This document shows, one piece after another, positions 8,247 through 17,288 of a stretch of 64,000 nucleotides of DNA (position 1 is the stretch's first letter; every line of letters begins with the position of its first letter). A program made the position numbers and the translations under genes. Under the pieces are notes generated by a model. It was not told where the DNA came from and searched no databases. It worked only from the letters and a program-made list of their open reading frames with translations. This DNA comes from MWAR01 sp035388825 (GTDB lineage: Bacteria > Muiribacteriota > Ozemobacteria > Ozemobacterales > Ozemobacteraceae). The DNA is taken from positions 106,417 through 170,416 of the forward strand of contig DAOOQQ010000002.1 of assembly GCA_035388825.1 (NCBI GenBank), read 5' to 3'.

Positions 8247-8270
8247 TACATGAAATATGCAGGCTTCAGA

Positions 8271-9467
8271 TCAGGGAAGAATCTCCTCGACGGTGAACGG
8301 CCGCACGAGCTTTTTCACGCCCGTCCGGCGATCCGTGCTCTGGCGACCATCCTGAATGAGAGCCTTGATCGCTTCAGGGCGGGTGCGTGCCGGGTCATAC
8401 ACGATCCGGGCACGATGCTCGGCCACAAACGCATCGACCGACAGGACACCCTCTTCCTGCTCGAGGATCCAGGCGAACGTGAGAGCCGTGCCCCGGCATC
8501 GCAGGCCGTTGACGATCATCTCGACCGTGGCCGTGGCGGGGGTCTTTCCAAACAGCGCGAAGCTCTTCGAGAAGGTCGGCATCGGAATATTCCAGGCCGC
8601 AACGACGCCCGCAAGCATCATCGCCGCGACACTCCAGGAAATGAACCGCTTCGACAGTCCGAACCTCTTGTGCCGGTCGGAAACGGCTCCCGGCGCGGGA
8701 ATGCGATATCCGGCCTTCATCGCGATCGCCCGGTGCGGGCAGACATCCGTGCACACCTGGCAGGACGTGCAGTCGGAAGACCAGACGCGACGTACCTCAT
8801 GCACCTGAATCTGCTGCGGACATTGTTCGCTGCAAGATCCGCAGCTTGTACAACGATCGGGATTGATCGTCGGAGCGACGGGTGATGCCTTCCGGAGGAT
8901 GCCCAGCGTCGCTCCGAGCGGGCAGAACAGCCGGCACCAGAGGAACGGCAGAGCGAGGGCTCCGAACGCGAGGCCGAGCATCAGCCATTTCGACCACCAC
9001 GCGACCTCGTGCTCCTGCCCCGCAAGCCCGACGTAATACGGGCAAAACGGCCTCAGAATGAGATCCGCGTTGGTCATCGTGGCCCAGAGAATCAGAACGA
9101 GCACCGGATACCGGATCAGCCCCAGGTGCTTCCAGCCGCCCCGCCAGACCGTTTCGCTCCGGATGCCGGCGGTGCCGCCGGCCCAGGCGAGAACCTCATG
9201 GATCGTGCCGATCGGACAGACCCACGAACAGAACGCGCGGCCCGCGACGAGGGTTCCCACCACGAGGGCGAGGAACAGCAGAAGATTGATTCCCGATGTC
9301 GCGCAGAGAAACGCCTGGTTCTTCAGGTAGAACGCAAGACTCTCGATGCCGCCGCCCGGACACCACGACTCGATCGTCGCTTTGCTGAAGCCGGCCAGGC
9401 TCCGAACCGTGATCACGGCCGCCGCAAGAAAAAAGAACGCCTGAAATCCGTGTCTCGTTTTCTGCAT
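8271..9467 (-). CDS. NapH/MauN-type 4Fe-4S membrane protein with C-terminal HMA-like domain
   Basis: A 398-residue membrane protein. Several transmembrane helices carry the NapH/RnfD/NosR-type motif AFCSWVCPIG near residue 80. Two ferredoxin clusters follow (CTSCGSCSEQCP and CTSCQVCTDVCP, about 217-250), then another transmembrane helix near 290. The last 70 residues (VEMIVNGLRCRG onwards) look like a heavy-metal-associated ferredoxin-like domain that keeps one of the two usual cysteines. The protein should pass electrons between quinone or ferredoxin and a periplasmic acceptor. The HMA tail suggests a link to copper or another metal, as in some NosR-like proteins. No nos, nap or mau genes are adjacent. 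Confidence 0.8.
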   Translation of the reverse strand: MQKTRHGFQAFFFLAAAVITVRSLAGFSKATIESWCPGGGIESLAFYLKNQAFLCATSGINLLLFLALVVGTLVAGRAFCSWVCPIGTIHEVLAWAGGTAGIRSETVWRGGWKHLGLIRYPVLVLILWATMTNADLILRPFCPYYVGLAGQEHEVAWWSKWLMLGLAFGALALPFLWCRLFCPLGATLGILRKASPVAPTINPDRCTSCGSCSEQCPQQIQVHEVRRVWSSDCTSCQVCTDVCPHRAIAMKAGYRIPAPGAVSDRHKRFGLSKRFISWSVAAMMLAGVVAAWNIPMPTFSKSFALFGKTPATATVEMIVNGLRCRGTALTFAWILEQEEGVLSVDAFVAEHRARIVYDPARTRPEAIKALIQDGRQSTDRRTGVKKLVRPFTVEEILP

Positions 9468-9509
9468 GTCTCCAAGTTACCACAAACACAAAGGAATGGG
9501 TGCCAACCT

Positions 9510-9534
9510 GGGCGGGTTTGAAACCCGCCCCTAC
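9510..9534. repeat. Palindromic repeat copy B
   Basis: GGGCGGGTTT and AAACCCGCCC flank a single G and are followed by CTAC. The outer arm CGCCCCTAC is shared with copies A and C, while the core differs. Confidence 0.75.
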
Positions 9535-9579
9535 ATAATATTGGACGATGTATTATTACCAATAATCGATGTGGGGCGA

Positions 9580-9596
9580 TGCGACGATTCGTCGCA
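9580..9596. promoter_or_regulatory. 17-base palindrome upstream of the AbiEi-like regulator, possible operator
   Basis: TGCGACGA, a central T, then TCGTCGCA: a perfect dyad 20-40 bases upstream of the predicted -35. A second dyad, ATTATTaccAATAAT, lies at 9551-9565. Either could be an operator for autoregulation, or this may be another variant of the dispersed palindromes. Confidence 0.35.
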
Positions 9597-9617
9597 GCCA
9601 TGGGTTTGAAGAGCGCT

Positions 9618-9645
9618 TTGAAGGGGCTGGCGGGTGGGGTATACT
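9618..9645 (+). promoter_or_regulatory. Candidate promoter for the AbiEi-like/TPR regulator
   Basis: TTGAAG, a 16-base spacer, TATACT. Initiation near 9652 is compatible only with the ATG at 9666, which supports that start over the ATG at 9579. Confidence 0.4.
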
Positions 9646-9665
9646 GGAGACGAGGAATAGAGAGG

Positions 9666-12461
9666 ATGAACGTGAAGCGGAGAGGGCCGGAGATGAGGGG
9701 CCGGGGCCGACGGACGGCCCCAGGGCACGACGTGTTCACGGGCGACACGCTGCGGGAGCTCGTGGCGGTGATCGAGATCGACGGCGAGTATGTGTCGCAT
9801 CTGACGGCGCTCGGGCTGCTAGGCGTCGGGAATCACCCCGCGACCCCGTTCACGGTCGTGACCCGCCGACGCCGACGCAACCGCGATCTCGCGGGGTATC
9901 CTCTGACCTTCGTCACCCATGGAGCCGACCGGCCGGGCGAGAGCCAGACGATCAGCATCGGCGACCAGAGCATACGTGTCTCGACCATCGAGCAGACCCT
10001 CGTCGACCTCGTTACCGACATCGATCACGCCCCATCCCTTCCCGACCTCGCCAATCTGTTCGCGGAAGCCCCGTACCGTCCCGATGAGCTGCTCCGGCTC
10101 GCCCGGCAGACTTCCGACACGGCCTACAAGCGCTCCGCCTTCCTTCTTGCCTGGTCCGGTCAGGCCGGTCATCCCGAGCTCCCTCCCGCCGATCTGACCA
10201 GAACTCCCGTGCGCCTCGACCCGCGCAGCGCCGAGGCCGCTCAGAACTGGGACGGACGGTTTTTCGTGCGGTATCCCGCTTCCCTGCTCGAACAACCTCT
10301 TCCTTCCACCGGGGACCAGCAGGCTGACGCTCATAACGACTGGATGGCGCTGCGGAACGACCCTGCCGTACGCCGGAAGATGGCTCAGACGCCGTATCTG
10401 CCGCTGCGAGACGACCCTGCGCCGCGCGCAGCCGGCTGGTTCGACGAACTGTTCCGGAACACGGTCGCCAGCCTGCGTGATCGGGAGTTCGAGGAGTTTC
10501 TCGCTTCCTTCACGGACACGCCGCCCGCCGCCGGCCGCTACTGGCCCCGCATGATGACCCGCCACATCGAGAACCGGCCCGGCGTATTCGGCGACCGCCT
10601 TCCCGAGGTTCGTGACTGGATCACGCGCGCATTAGGCGGCACAGCCACGGATCGCGTCGAGCCGGCTTTGCGTATCGCCTTCGCCCTCGGGATGCACGAT
10701 GAAGTCCTTCAGGGAATCGCGAAGCATGGCTACAGGCTATTCAGCGCCGCACGGTTCGACCTGATCCGGATGATCTGCCGACGGTACATCGAATCCGAGT
10801 TCCGGCTTGCTTCCCACGTCTTCGTCGTGGCCGCCCGCGCCGAAGCCCGGGAGAACCGGTTCGACGAGGCGATCGCGATCCTCGACCGCGGAAAGTCCCA
10901 GTTCGAGGATCTCGACGGTGCCGAGGCGGATTTCGGCGAACTCGCCCTGGCCACGGGAAACCTGCTTCGTATCAGCGGCCGGCTGATGGAAGCCATGCCC
11001 GAACTCGAGCTGGCCCGCGAGTGCTTCCTGAGCATCCGCGACGCCCGGCGGGTCGCAGCCACGGACAACGCCCTCGGCAATCTGATGATGATCCGAAGCC
11101 GTCCCGAAGCTGCCCGCCGGTATTATCTCTCGGCTCTGACCGCGTTCCGCGAGGCCGGCATGCGCGATTCCCAGGCCTCGGTGCTGGGCAATCTCGGTCT
11201 GGTCGAGCATGAGCTCGGCAACCCGAAACGCGGCGCCCTGTTCCTCACGCGTGCCGTTTCGCTTCACGCCATGCTCGGCAACCACTGGAACGGCTCGGTC
11301 GCGGCCCTTTCGCTCGGCAAGATGCATCTCGCGATGGGACAGATGACGAAAGCCCTTCGTCTCTTCCGGGATGTATACGCCCTTCGGAAACGCATCAGGC
11401 ACCCCGGCGGGATGCACGAGGCCGCCGCCTTTATCGCATGGACCTGCGAGTTGCTCGGCAAGCCGGGGGCCGCCGACTCCTGGTGGGACCGACTTCCGGA
11501 CGTGGTCAGCGACGAGACGCGCATCCAATACGTCGTCGAAACCCTCCGGGCGATGCGCCTTCTCCTCCACGGTCGCACCGTCGAGGCCCTTGATGTATAC
11601 AGATCGATATATGATTGGCTGCTCCGGCGCGAAAGCTCGAGCGCCGAGATCGGCGATATCTGCTACGGGATCGGCTCCTGCCTTTCGATCCTGGGCTCCC
11701 CCGAAACAGCCTCGTATCTCGATCGCGCCCTCGCCGAGGCGGCCCGTGCCCCGCGCCGCATCCAGTCGGTCCAGCTTCGCATCTTCTGCGGCCTTCTCGA
11801 TCCCGCGCGATGCTCCGGCCTCGCCTGGCGCGACGATATGGCGGGGTACCCCGCGACCGGTTGCTTTGATCCCTTCTGGTTCCTGTATGCCGCACGACTC
11901 GAAGAGGACGGCAGCCCCGAAGCAACCAGCATGCTCGCCGCCCTGATCCGGAAAACACCTCCCGACCTGCTCGAGGGGTACACGAATCGTGATCGCCGGC
12001 TTGCCGCTCTCCTGAAGCGGTTCGAGACAATTCACCTCCGGGCGGCCGAGTTCGTCACCCTGATCCGAGAGGGCGAGGCGACTCCGCTGCATATCAGCCA
12101 ATATACTTCATGGACCGACGAACGCCCGGCCGGGACGCTCGTCATCGACGGGCCCGCCGGCATCATTCGATACGAGACCCACGCCTCGCAGCTCAAGACG
12201 GGCTCGATTCCTCTCCGGATGCTCGAACAGCTCATCCTCGCCCACCCGCACCCCGTCGACCCCGAAGCCCTGTACGCCGCCGCCTGGGGAATGCCCTACG
12301 ATCCCGAATGCGATCCGGCCGCCCTCAAAAGCGCAGTACAACGCCTCTCGGGCCTTCTGCGGTCGGTATTTCCGGGGGCAGGCCTCGAACGCGCCGAGAG
12401 CCCGGTCGGACCACGCGGCATCGCGCTCCGACTTCCCTGCCGGTGGGAAGCCGTGATCTGA
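9666..12461 (+). CDS. Large regulator: AbiEi-like antitoxin domain, TPR array and OmpR/BTAD-type winged helix
   Basis: 931 residues from ATG 9666, with GAGGA nine bases upstream; an ATG at 9579 would add 29 residues but precedes the predicted promoter. Residues about 25-160 resemble the AbiEi antitoxin/transcriptional-regulator domain: YVSHLTALGLLGV, then PFTVVTRRRRRN, then the signature IRVSTIEQTLVDLV. A long helical middle (about 350-780) contains TPR-like repeats such as LGNLGLVEHELGNPKRGALF. The C-terminus (about 840-931) reads like an OmpR/BTAD winged helix (ALYAAAWGMPYD, LKSAVQRLSGLLR). The fusion suggests a DNA-binding regulator sensing a partner through TPRs. No toxin gene (AbiEii) is adjacent, so toxin-antitoxin function is not supported. 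Confidence 0.7.
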   Translation: MNVKRRGPEMRGRGRRTAPGHDVFTGDTLRELVAVIEIDGEYVSHLTALGLLGVGNHPATPFTVVTRRRRRNRDLAGYPLTFVTHGADRPGESQTISIGDQSIRVSTIEQTLVDLVTDIDHAPSLPDLANLFAEAPYRPDELLRLARQTSDTAYKRSAFLLAWSGQAGHPELPPADLTRTPVRLDPRSAEAAQNWDGRFFVRYPASLLEQPLPSTGDQQADAHNDWMALRNDPAVRRKMAQTPYLPLRDDPAPRAAGWFDELFRNTVASLRDREFEEFLASFTDTPPAAGRYWPRMMTRHIENRPGVFGDRLPEVRDWITRALGGTATDRVEPALRIAFALGMHDEVLQGIAKHGYRLFSAARFDLIRMICRRYIESEFRLASHVFVVAARAEARENRFDEAIAILDRGKSQFEDLDGAEADFGELALATGNLLRISGRLMEAMPELELARECFLSIRDARRVAATDNALGNLMMIRSRPEAARRYYLSALTAFREAGMRDSQASVLGNLGLVEHELGNPKRGALFLTRAVSLHAMLGNHWNGSVAALSLGKMHLAMGQMTKALRLFRDVYALRKRIRHPGGMHEAAAFIAWTCELLGKPGAADSWWDRLPDVVSDETRIQYVVETLRAMRLLLHGRTVEALDVYRSIYDWLLRRESSSAEIGDICYGIGSCLSILGSPETASYLDRALAEAARAPRRIQSVQLRIFCGLLDPARCSGLAWRDDMAGYPATGCFDPFWFLYAARLEEDGSPEATSMLAALIRKTPPDLLEGYTNRDRRLAALLKRFETIHLRAAEFVTLIREGEATPLHISQYTSWTDERPAGTLVIDGPAGIIRYETHASQLKTGSIPLRMLEQLILAHPHPVDPEALYAAAWGMPYDPECDPAALKSAVQRLSGLLRSVFPGAGLERAESPVGPRGIALRLPCRWEAVI

Positions 12462-12574
12462 CCCCTCCCTCTCCCTACCTGCATATTTCATGTAACACCT
12501 TCCCCGATCCGCCCGCCGAACAGCTGATCCGTGGCCGGGAACGGGGCCGCCCCGCGTTGCACCTCTCCGAAACG

Positions 12575-12603
12575 TTGTCGTGATGCCGATTCCCGGATAT
12601 ATT
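12575..12603 (+). promoter_or_regulatory. Candidate promoter of the exported protein at 12648
   Basis: TTGTCG, exactly 17 bases, TATATT. Initiation near 12610 leaves a leader of about 38 bases containing AAGGAG. Confidence 0.5.
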
Positions 12604-12647
12604 CTACCTATACGGCAACCCATTCGTTCTCTCAAGGAGTATCGAGC

Positions 12648-13538
12648 ATGCACAAGTATCTGATGGCTGCCCTGCCGGCGTTCGTTCTCGTCATCGCCCT
12701 CCTGGCTTCGCCCGCGTTCGCGTTCGACGGGTACACCCCGGGACACAAGCATTTCGACCTGCAGACGAAGTGCTTCCAGCTCGTCCGGCAGCACTGGCTC
12801 GCCGCGGATCTGCTCATGGCCTACGTCAACGAGCCGACCGAAGCGAACCTCGAAACCTACAACAAGTCGCTCGAGATCCAGAAGAAGCAGAGCGTCGAAC
12901 TGGCCAAGTTCATCCAGGCCACGTTCGATGAAAGCATCGAGTCGCTCGAAGTCATGAGCGAGATCTACAAATCGCTCGACCCGGCCGCCCGCATGGCGTT
13001 CAATGCCGTTCTCGGCGTGATCAAGTCCGACATCGTCCAGGATGTCCACTCGAAGATCACCCCCGAGCAGTTCCGCGAGTATTTCCCCGGCTACGGCTAC
13101 ACCGAGCCCGGCTACAAGTATCGCAAAGGCCGCGAAGTCGAGCGCGAGAACAAGGGCGTGACCTGGCAGTCCGAGGAACACTCGATCCAGACCAATTTCC
13201 AGGCCGAACTGACGATCAGCCTCGACCTGCTCGACATCCTCAAGGGCATGGCCGCCGGCGGCGTCATCAAGGATCTGAAGGTGCATGACCAGTTCGAAGG
13301 GCACATGAACGGCCAGCCGATCCTGTGCGCCAAGGTCTCCTTCCAGGTCATCAAGACCGTCACGACCCGCACCAACCGCAAGTTCGACGTAAACAAGATC
13401 TGGTTCGAGCTGCTCCGCGCCAAGTCCTCCGGCTGGTCCACCGGCCCCTGGGAAGCCTGCGGCAAGACCTACGAGATCCTCAACGAACCGACCGGCGAAG
13501 AAGTCGTGACCGGCATTCAGCAGAAAAATCTTCTCTGA
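12648..13538 (+). CDS. Exported protein of unknown function
   Basis: 296 residues starting at an ATG with AAGGAG eight bases upstream. The signal peptide runs to about residue 24 (ASPAFAFDG). The mature part is mostly helical for about 110 residues (LETYNKSLEIQKKQSVELAK), then a mixed segment rich in Tyr/Gly (YFPGYGYTEPGYKYRKG), then a strand-rich C-terminal half. The frame is open 117 bases upstream of this ATG, but that segment covers the predicted promoter. Not recognised. It is followed after 56 bases by the pseudo-subtilase gene in the same direction, so the two may be co-transcribed. Confidence 0.75.
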   Translation: MHKYLMAALPAFVLVIALLASPAFAFDGYTPGHKHFDLQTKCFQLVRQHWLAADLLMAYVNEPTEANLETYNKSLEIQKKQSVELAKFIQATFDESIESLEVMSEIYKSLDPAARMAFNAVLGVIKSDIVQDVHSKITPEQFREYFPGYGYTEPGYKYRKGREVERENKGVTWQSEEHSIQTNFQAELTISLDLLDILKGMAAGGVIKDLKVHDQFEGHMNGQPILCAKVSFQVIKTVTTRTNRKFDVNKIWFELLRAKSSGWSTGPWEACGKTYEILNEPTGEEVVTGIQQKNLL

Positions 13539-13594
13539 GTCTGGATGATTGGCCCGTCCCTGTCCGATAGCTGTAGAGAATGGAGGGACATCAC

Positions 13595-14959
13595 GTGAGA
13601 GGTTCCAGACACAGCCGTTTGCCGTATTTCCTCATCGCAGCCATGGCAGGGTCGCTCTCGGGCGGCCCTGCTTTTGCTGATCCGCTCCGGTTTCTCACGA
13701 CCCGCGAAGCCGTCGATTCCAACCAGCTCTCGGAGCGCGTCTCGAGGGTTCCCGCACGTGACCGGGCCCTTGCGGCTCTCCGGGAAGAGGGGGGCCAGGT
13801 CTCGGCAGCTCTCCGGCGCCTGGTCGAGCCCTTCGATGCCGAAGCCCGCGAGATCTGGGCCGCCCGCGGTGTCTCCGCCCATCTCTCGGATGGGGAGGTT
13901 GCACAGATCGCTGCCGAATGGCCCTCGGTCGAGGTCGAAACCCTCGCCGACACCGCCGAGCCGGTCGTGGCCCATGAAATGCTCTCCGCCCGCGCAGCCC
14001 AGCCGGCCTGGAACCACGTCATGTCCGGCGCCTGGGATCTGGCGCGGCTTCGCAATCTCACGGGAAAAGGCGTCCTGATCGGCGTCGTCGGCCCCGATGT
14101 CCCCTTCGATCACACCGCGATCGCCGGCCGCATCGCTCACCGGCGCGTGTTCGGTGCCCCATCCCTCCCGCCAGCCCGCTCAGACCGTGCCATCGAGGAT
14201 CTGATGCTGCTGCATCCGCTCGGCATTCTTGCCGGCCGGATGCCCGACGCGACGAAGAGCCTCGGCGCCGCTCCGGAAGCGTCGATCGCGCTCGCCACCG
14301 TGCCGCGCGGCAAGATCGATGCCGATGCCCTTCTCGAAGCAATCCAGTGGCTGACCGAACCTGCCGACGGGGTACGCCCTGCCGCGATTCTGTTCGCCGT
14401 CGATTTCCAGGGCCCCGCCCCCCGTGCCGTGCGTGACGCCCTTTCCGCATGTCGCACCGCCGGGATCCTGCCGATCCTGCCGGCCGGCAACAACCCCAGC
14501 CGTGTGACCGGCATGGCTGCACTGCCCGACGTCGTGACGGTCGGGGCGCTCGACCAGTGGCGCAGCCGCGCCTCGTTCTCGGGGTGCGGTCCGGCCGTCG
14601 TCGACGGGTATCCGGTCAACAAGCCCGACTACATGGAACCCGGCCTCGCCGTTCTCGGCCCCGCGTCGGGAAACACCTTCAAGCAGGGCTCGGGAACGCT
14701 CCAGGCCGCGGCGCATCTCGCCGGCCTCTGGGCCCAGATCCGCCAGTCGAAGCCGGATGCCGATCTCGAAACGCTGTTGCCCTGTCTCCTCGCGACCTCC
14801 CGCGACCTCGGCCCGACCGGCGCCGATGCCGAGTATGGATCCGGGATCCCCGATCCTCTCGCCATGCTCCAGTATCACGAAAACCCGGTTCCGCCCGGCA
14901 CGCCTCCGACCTACCCGCCTCCCGCCACCGCGACGGTGCCGCTCCCAGGCGGCTTCTGA
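13595..14959 (+). CDS. Exported subtilase-fold protein lacking catalytic residues (pseudo-S8 peptidase)
   Basis: 454 residues from GTG 13595, seven bases after GGAGGG; the ATG at 13580 overlaps that ribosome site. A signal peptide is followed by an I9-propeptide-like stretch (about 90-120) and a subtilisin-like fold. The strand that normally reads VID-TG is GVVGPDVPFDH, so the catalytic Asp is Gly (about 166). The His segment is degenerate (LLHPLGILAGR). The oxyanion Asn is kept (LPAGNNPS, about 299). The nucleophile motif GTSMA-PHVAG reads GTLQAAAHLAG, replacing Ser with Leu (about 369). It is predicted to bind peptide or protein without cleaving. The Pro-rich C-terminus is probably disordered. 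It converges with the next gene 16 bases away and no terminator lies between. Confidence 0.75.
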   Translation: MRGSRHSRLPYFLIAAMAGSLSGGPAFADPLRFLTTREAVDSNQLSERVSRVPARDRALAALREEGGQVSAALRRLVEPFDAEAREIWAARGVSAHLSDGEVAQIAAEWPSVEVETLADTAEPVVAHEMLSARAAQPAWNHVMSGAWDLARLRNLTGKGVLIGVVGPDVPFDHTAIAGRIAHRRVFGAPSLPPARSDRAIEDLMLLHPLGILAGRMPDATKSLGAAPEASIALATVPRGKIDADALLEAIQWLTEPADGVRPAAILFAVDFQGPAPRAVRDALSACRTAGILPILPAGNNPSRVTGMAALPDVVTVGALDQWRSRASFSGCGPAVVDGYPVNKPDYMEPGLAVLGPASGNTFKQGSGTLQAAAHLAGLWAQIRQSKPDADLETLLPCLLATSRDLGPTGADAEYGSGIPDPLAMLQYHENPVPPGTPPTYPPPATATVPLPGGF

Positions 14960-14975
14960 GCCCCCGAACGCGGAA

Positions 14976-16955
14976 TCAGGCCTGCGGGGTGCTGATGACG
15001 TTTCCGCCCTTCGCGATGGCGTCCTGAAGTTGCTTTTCGGCAGCCTCGACGAACTGCTCGAGGCTCATCGCCTGGTCGTAAGACACGAGGCCGATACTGG
15101 CCGTGACCTGGATCTCGACGGCCTTGTGCATCAGCTTCTGCGCGGGAATGGCGGTCCGGAGCTTTTCGGCGACGATCATCGCGCCGTCGAGGCCGGTATC
15201 CGACAGGATGATGGCGAACTTGTCCCCGCCGATGCGGCAGGCGATGTCGTTGAACCGGATCTGACGCCGGATCAGGGCCCCGGTGCGCGACAGCACGGCA
15301 TCCCCCGTCTCGTCTCCGAACTCGGCGTTGATCGATTCGAACTTGTCCATGTCGAGCATCAATAGGGACAGCGGGGATTTCACGCGGCGCGAGCGGGAGA
15401 TCTCCTGCGACAGCCGCATCTTGAAATAGTGTGCCGTATACAATTTCGTCAGCCCGTCCGAGATGCCGAGCTTGTAGAGATTGGCGTTCTTGAGCGCGAT
15501 GCCGAGCTGCGCGCTGAGGAGCTGGGCGAGATGGAAGTCGCGTTCGGTCAGCTCCTGGCCGTCGGTGCGGTCGGTCATGCTGATCAGGCCGAGCACCTCG
15601 TCCTGGACGATGATGGGGATCACGATGAACGAGTTCGACGTATAGGTCGAGGCCCGGGAGAACTGGAACCGCTTCTCGTGGGCGAGATCCGGGACGAACA
15701 ACGGCTCCATCTTCTGGATGACGTACCGCGAGATCGGGGACGACCACATGTCGAGGACGAGCGGCAGCGGCCGGTTCGTCTGGCAGATCGTGTACCGGTT
15801 CTCGTGCGGGTCGAGCACCGACAGCGAGAACTTGCCGATCTTCATCACGTTGCCGAAGATGCGTTCCACCGTGAAGGGCAGATTCTCCATCTCGAGCTCG
15901 GAGGAGATCGTCTGGCTGGCCTCGCGCACGGCGCCCAGTTCCCGGACGTTCTGATCGAGTTCCTGGTTCGTCGCCTTGAGCTGCTCGAGCAGCCGGAAGG
16001 TGTTGATAGCTGACGATATATTTCTCGCAAGCGTCGTCATGATGTCGCCGTCATACGACTCTTTCTCTTCGGTGCGGAAGCTGTTGCCGAGCATCAGGAT
16101 GCCGAGCACCTCGCTGTCGACGCGGAGCAGGTAGCAGCCGGCGACCTCGTCCTTCGAGAAGATGTTGGGAATCTCGGGGTTCAGGGCGAGAAGCTGCTCG
16201 GTGATCTCGAGAGAGTCGCGCTGCATCATCTGCTGAAGCGCTTGAGCCGGGATCCTGAACTTCGGCAGCCGCTCCCGCGTGCGCAGCTTGATGTCGACCC
16301 CGCTGACCATCAGCTCTTTGGCGGGCTCGTGAATGAAGATGGCCCCGCGCGAGATGCCCAGGGTGCCGAGCATGATGCGCAGCATCGAGCGAAGACCGGT
16401 TTCGAGATCGCGGTTCTGGCAGAGGAAGGAGCTCAGGTCGAGGAAGCTGCCGAGAATGTATTTGAGACGCTCGATGCGCTTGCGTTCGCGCACGATGTCG
16501 CCCACATCCTGGGGGTCGACCTGGAGCCGCTTCTTCACCATCTTGATGAGCGTGCCCGAAGGCGGGAACGAGGCGACCTCGCAGCCGTCCATCAGTTTTT
16601 CCATCAGCATGAGACCCCAGCCGCGCTTGTAGGAGGATTTCAGCTTTTTCTTGATGTCGGGCTTCTCGACCGTCGCGGGGTCGAACCCCGAGCCGAAGTC
16701 GCGCACCTCGATCGTCAGCGTTTCCGGCCCGGCCGTGAATGCCGTGTAGATCTCCTGCGTCGTGTCGGGCTGGCCTTTGGGGGCGTGCTCTTTGGCGTTG
16801 ATCAGCGCCTCGATGAACGCGAGCCGCATCTCGTCGATCGATTCCGGAAGAAATCCGCACTTCTTCGCGAACGTCTCGAGATACTCGCAGGCTTCGAGTT
16901 CTGAATCCCGCTCGTTGGCGACCTTCAGAAACAGGTGTTTGATCATCGACGGCAC
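14976..16955 (-). CDS. RsbW-type ATPase / GAF / GAF / GGDEF signalling protein with altered active site (GGDKF)
   Basis: 659 residues. Residues about 5-145 are a GHKL ATPase of the RsbW/anti-sigma type (N-box ALINAKEHAPKG, G-boxes FGSGFDP and RGWGLMLM). Two GAF domains follow (about 175-325 and 345-485), then a diguanylate cyclase fold from SDGLTKLYTAHYF. The signature is GGDKF (576-580) in place of GG(D/E)EF, so the metal-binding Glu is Lys and cyclase activity is doubtful. The inhibitory-site RxxD (RFND, 567-570) is intact at the canonical five-residue spacing, so c-di-GMP binding may persist. The start is GTG 16955 with AAGGAGGG five bases upstream; an ATG at 16946 is worse placed. RsbW plus GGDEF in one chain is unusual. 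Confidence 0.85.
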   Translation of the reverse strand: MPSMIKHLFLKVANERDSELEACEYLETFAKKCGFLPESIDEMRLAFIEALINAKEHAPKGQPDTTQEIYTAFTAGPETLTIEVRDFGSGFDPATVEKPDIKKKLKSSYKRGWGLMLMEKLMDGCEVASFPPSGTLIKMVKKRLQVDPQDVGDIVRERKRIERLKYILGSFLDLSSFLCQNRDLETGLRSMLRIMLGTLGISRGAIFIHEPAKELMVSGVDIKLRTRERLPKFRIPAQALQQMMQRDSLEITEQLLALNPEIPNIFSKDEVAGCYLLRVDSEVLGILMLGNSFRTEEKESYDGDIMTTLARNISSAINTFRLLEQLKATNQELDQNVRELGAVREASQTISSELEMENLPFTVERIFGNVMKIGKFSLSVLDPHENRYTICQTNRPLPLVLDMWSSPISRYVIQKMEPLFVPDLAHEKRFQFSRASTYTSNSFIVIPIIVQDEVLGLISMTDRTDGQELTERDFHLAQLLSAQLGIALKNANLYKLGISDGLTKLYTAHYFKMRLSQEISRSRRVKSPLSLLMLDMDKFESINAEFGDETGDAVLSRTGALIRRQIRFNDIACRIGGDKFAIILSDTGLDGAMIVAEKLRTAIPAQKLMHKAVEIQVTASIGLVSYDQAMSLEQFVEAAEKQLQDAIAKGGNVISTPQA

Positions 16956-17288
16956 GCGCGCCCTCCTTGAATTTCACGGACGCTCCAAGATCGGTTCCCG
17001 TCCGTGGCGGCAACAAGATGCCACAGTATACCATGACATGTTCCGAAAAACGTCAAATCTCTTCGCCCCCGCACGACACCCCTGGCCATTGGCATCGAGT
17101 CATTGGAACTGACAGCGGGGTTGCACAGCTCAGGAGCCCTGCCACGGATGTTGACGCACGGGAGGCGGGCCGGGTTCATTCTCGAATCGTGCCGGCCTCT
17201 TCCGTAACCAGAACCGTGTCACCTGCCGATAGAGAGGTTGTATGACATCCTGGTCGATCCTGAATGGACCATCGAGGGGGGCTTTCCC
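16956..17288. other. Intergenic region between divergent genes
   Basis: No gene seen. It holds the ribosome sites of both flanking genes (AAGGAGGG at the left end on minus, GAGGGGGG at 17273-17281 on plus) and a seven-base inverted repeat, CACGGAC (16975-16981) with GTCCGTG (17000-17006). No convincing promoter was identified. Confidence 0.5.

Noticed and set aside
9666..12461. Type IV toxin-antitoxin system
   Set aside because: Only the AbiEi-like domain is present; neither neighbour resembles an AbiEii nucleotidyltransferase toxin.
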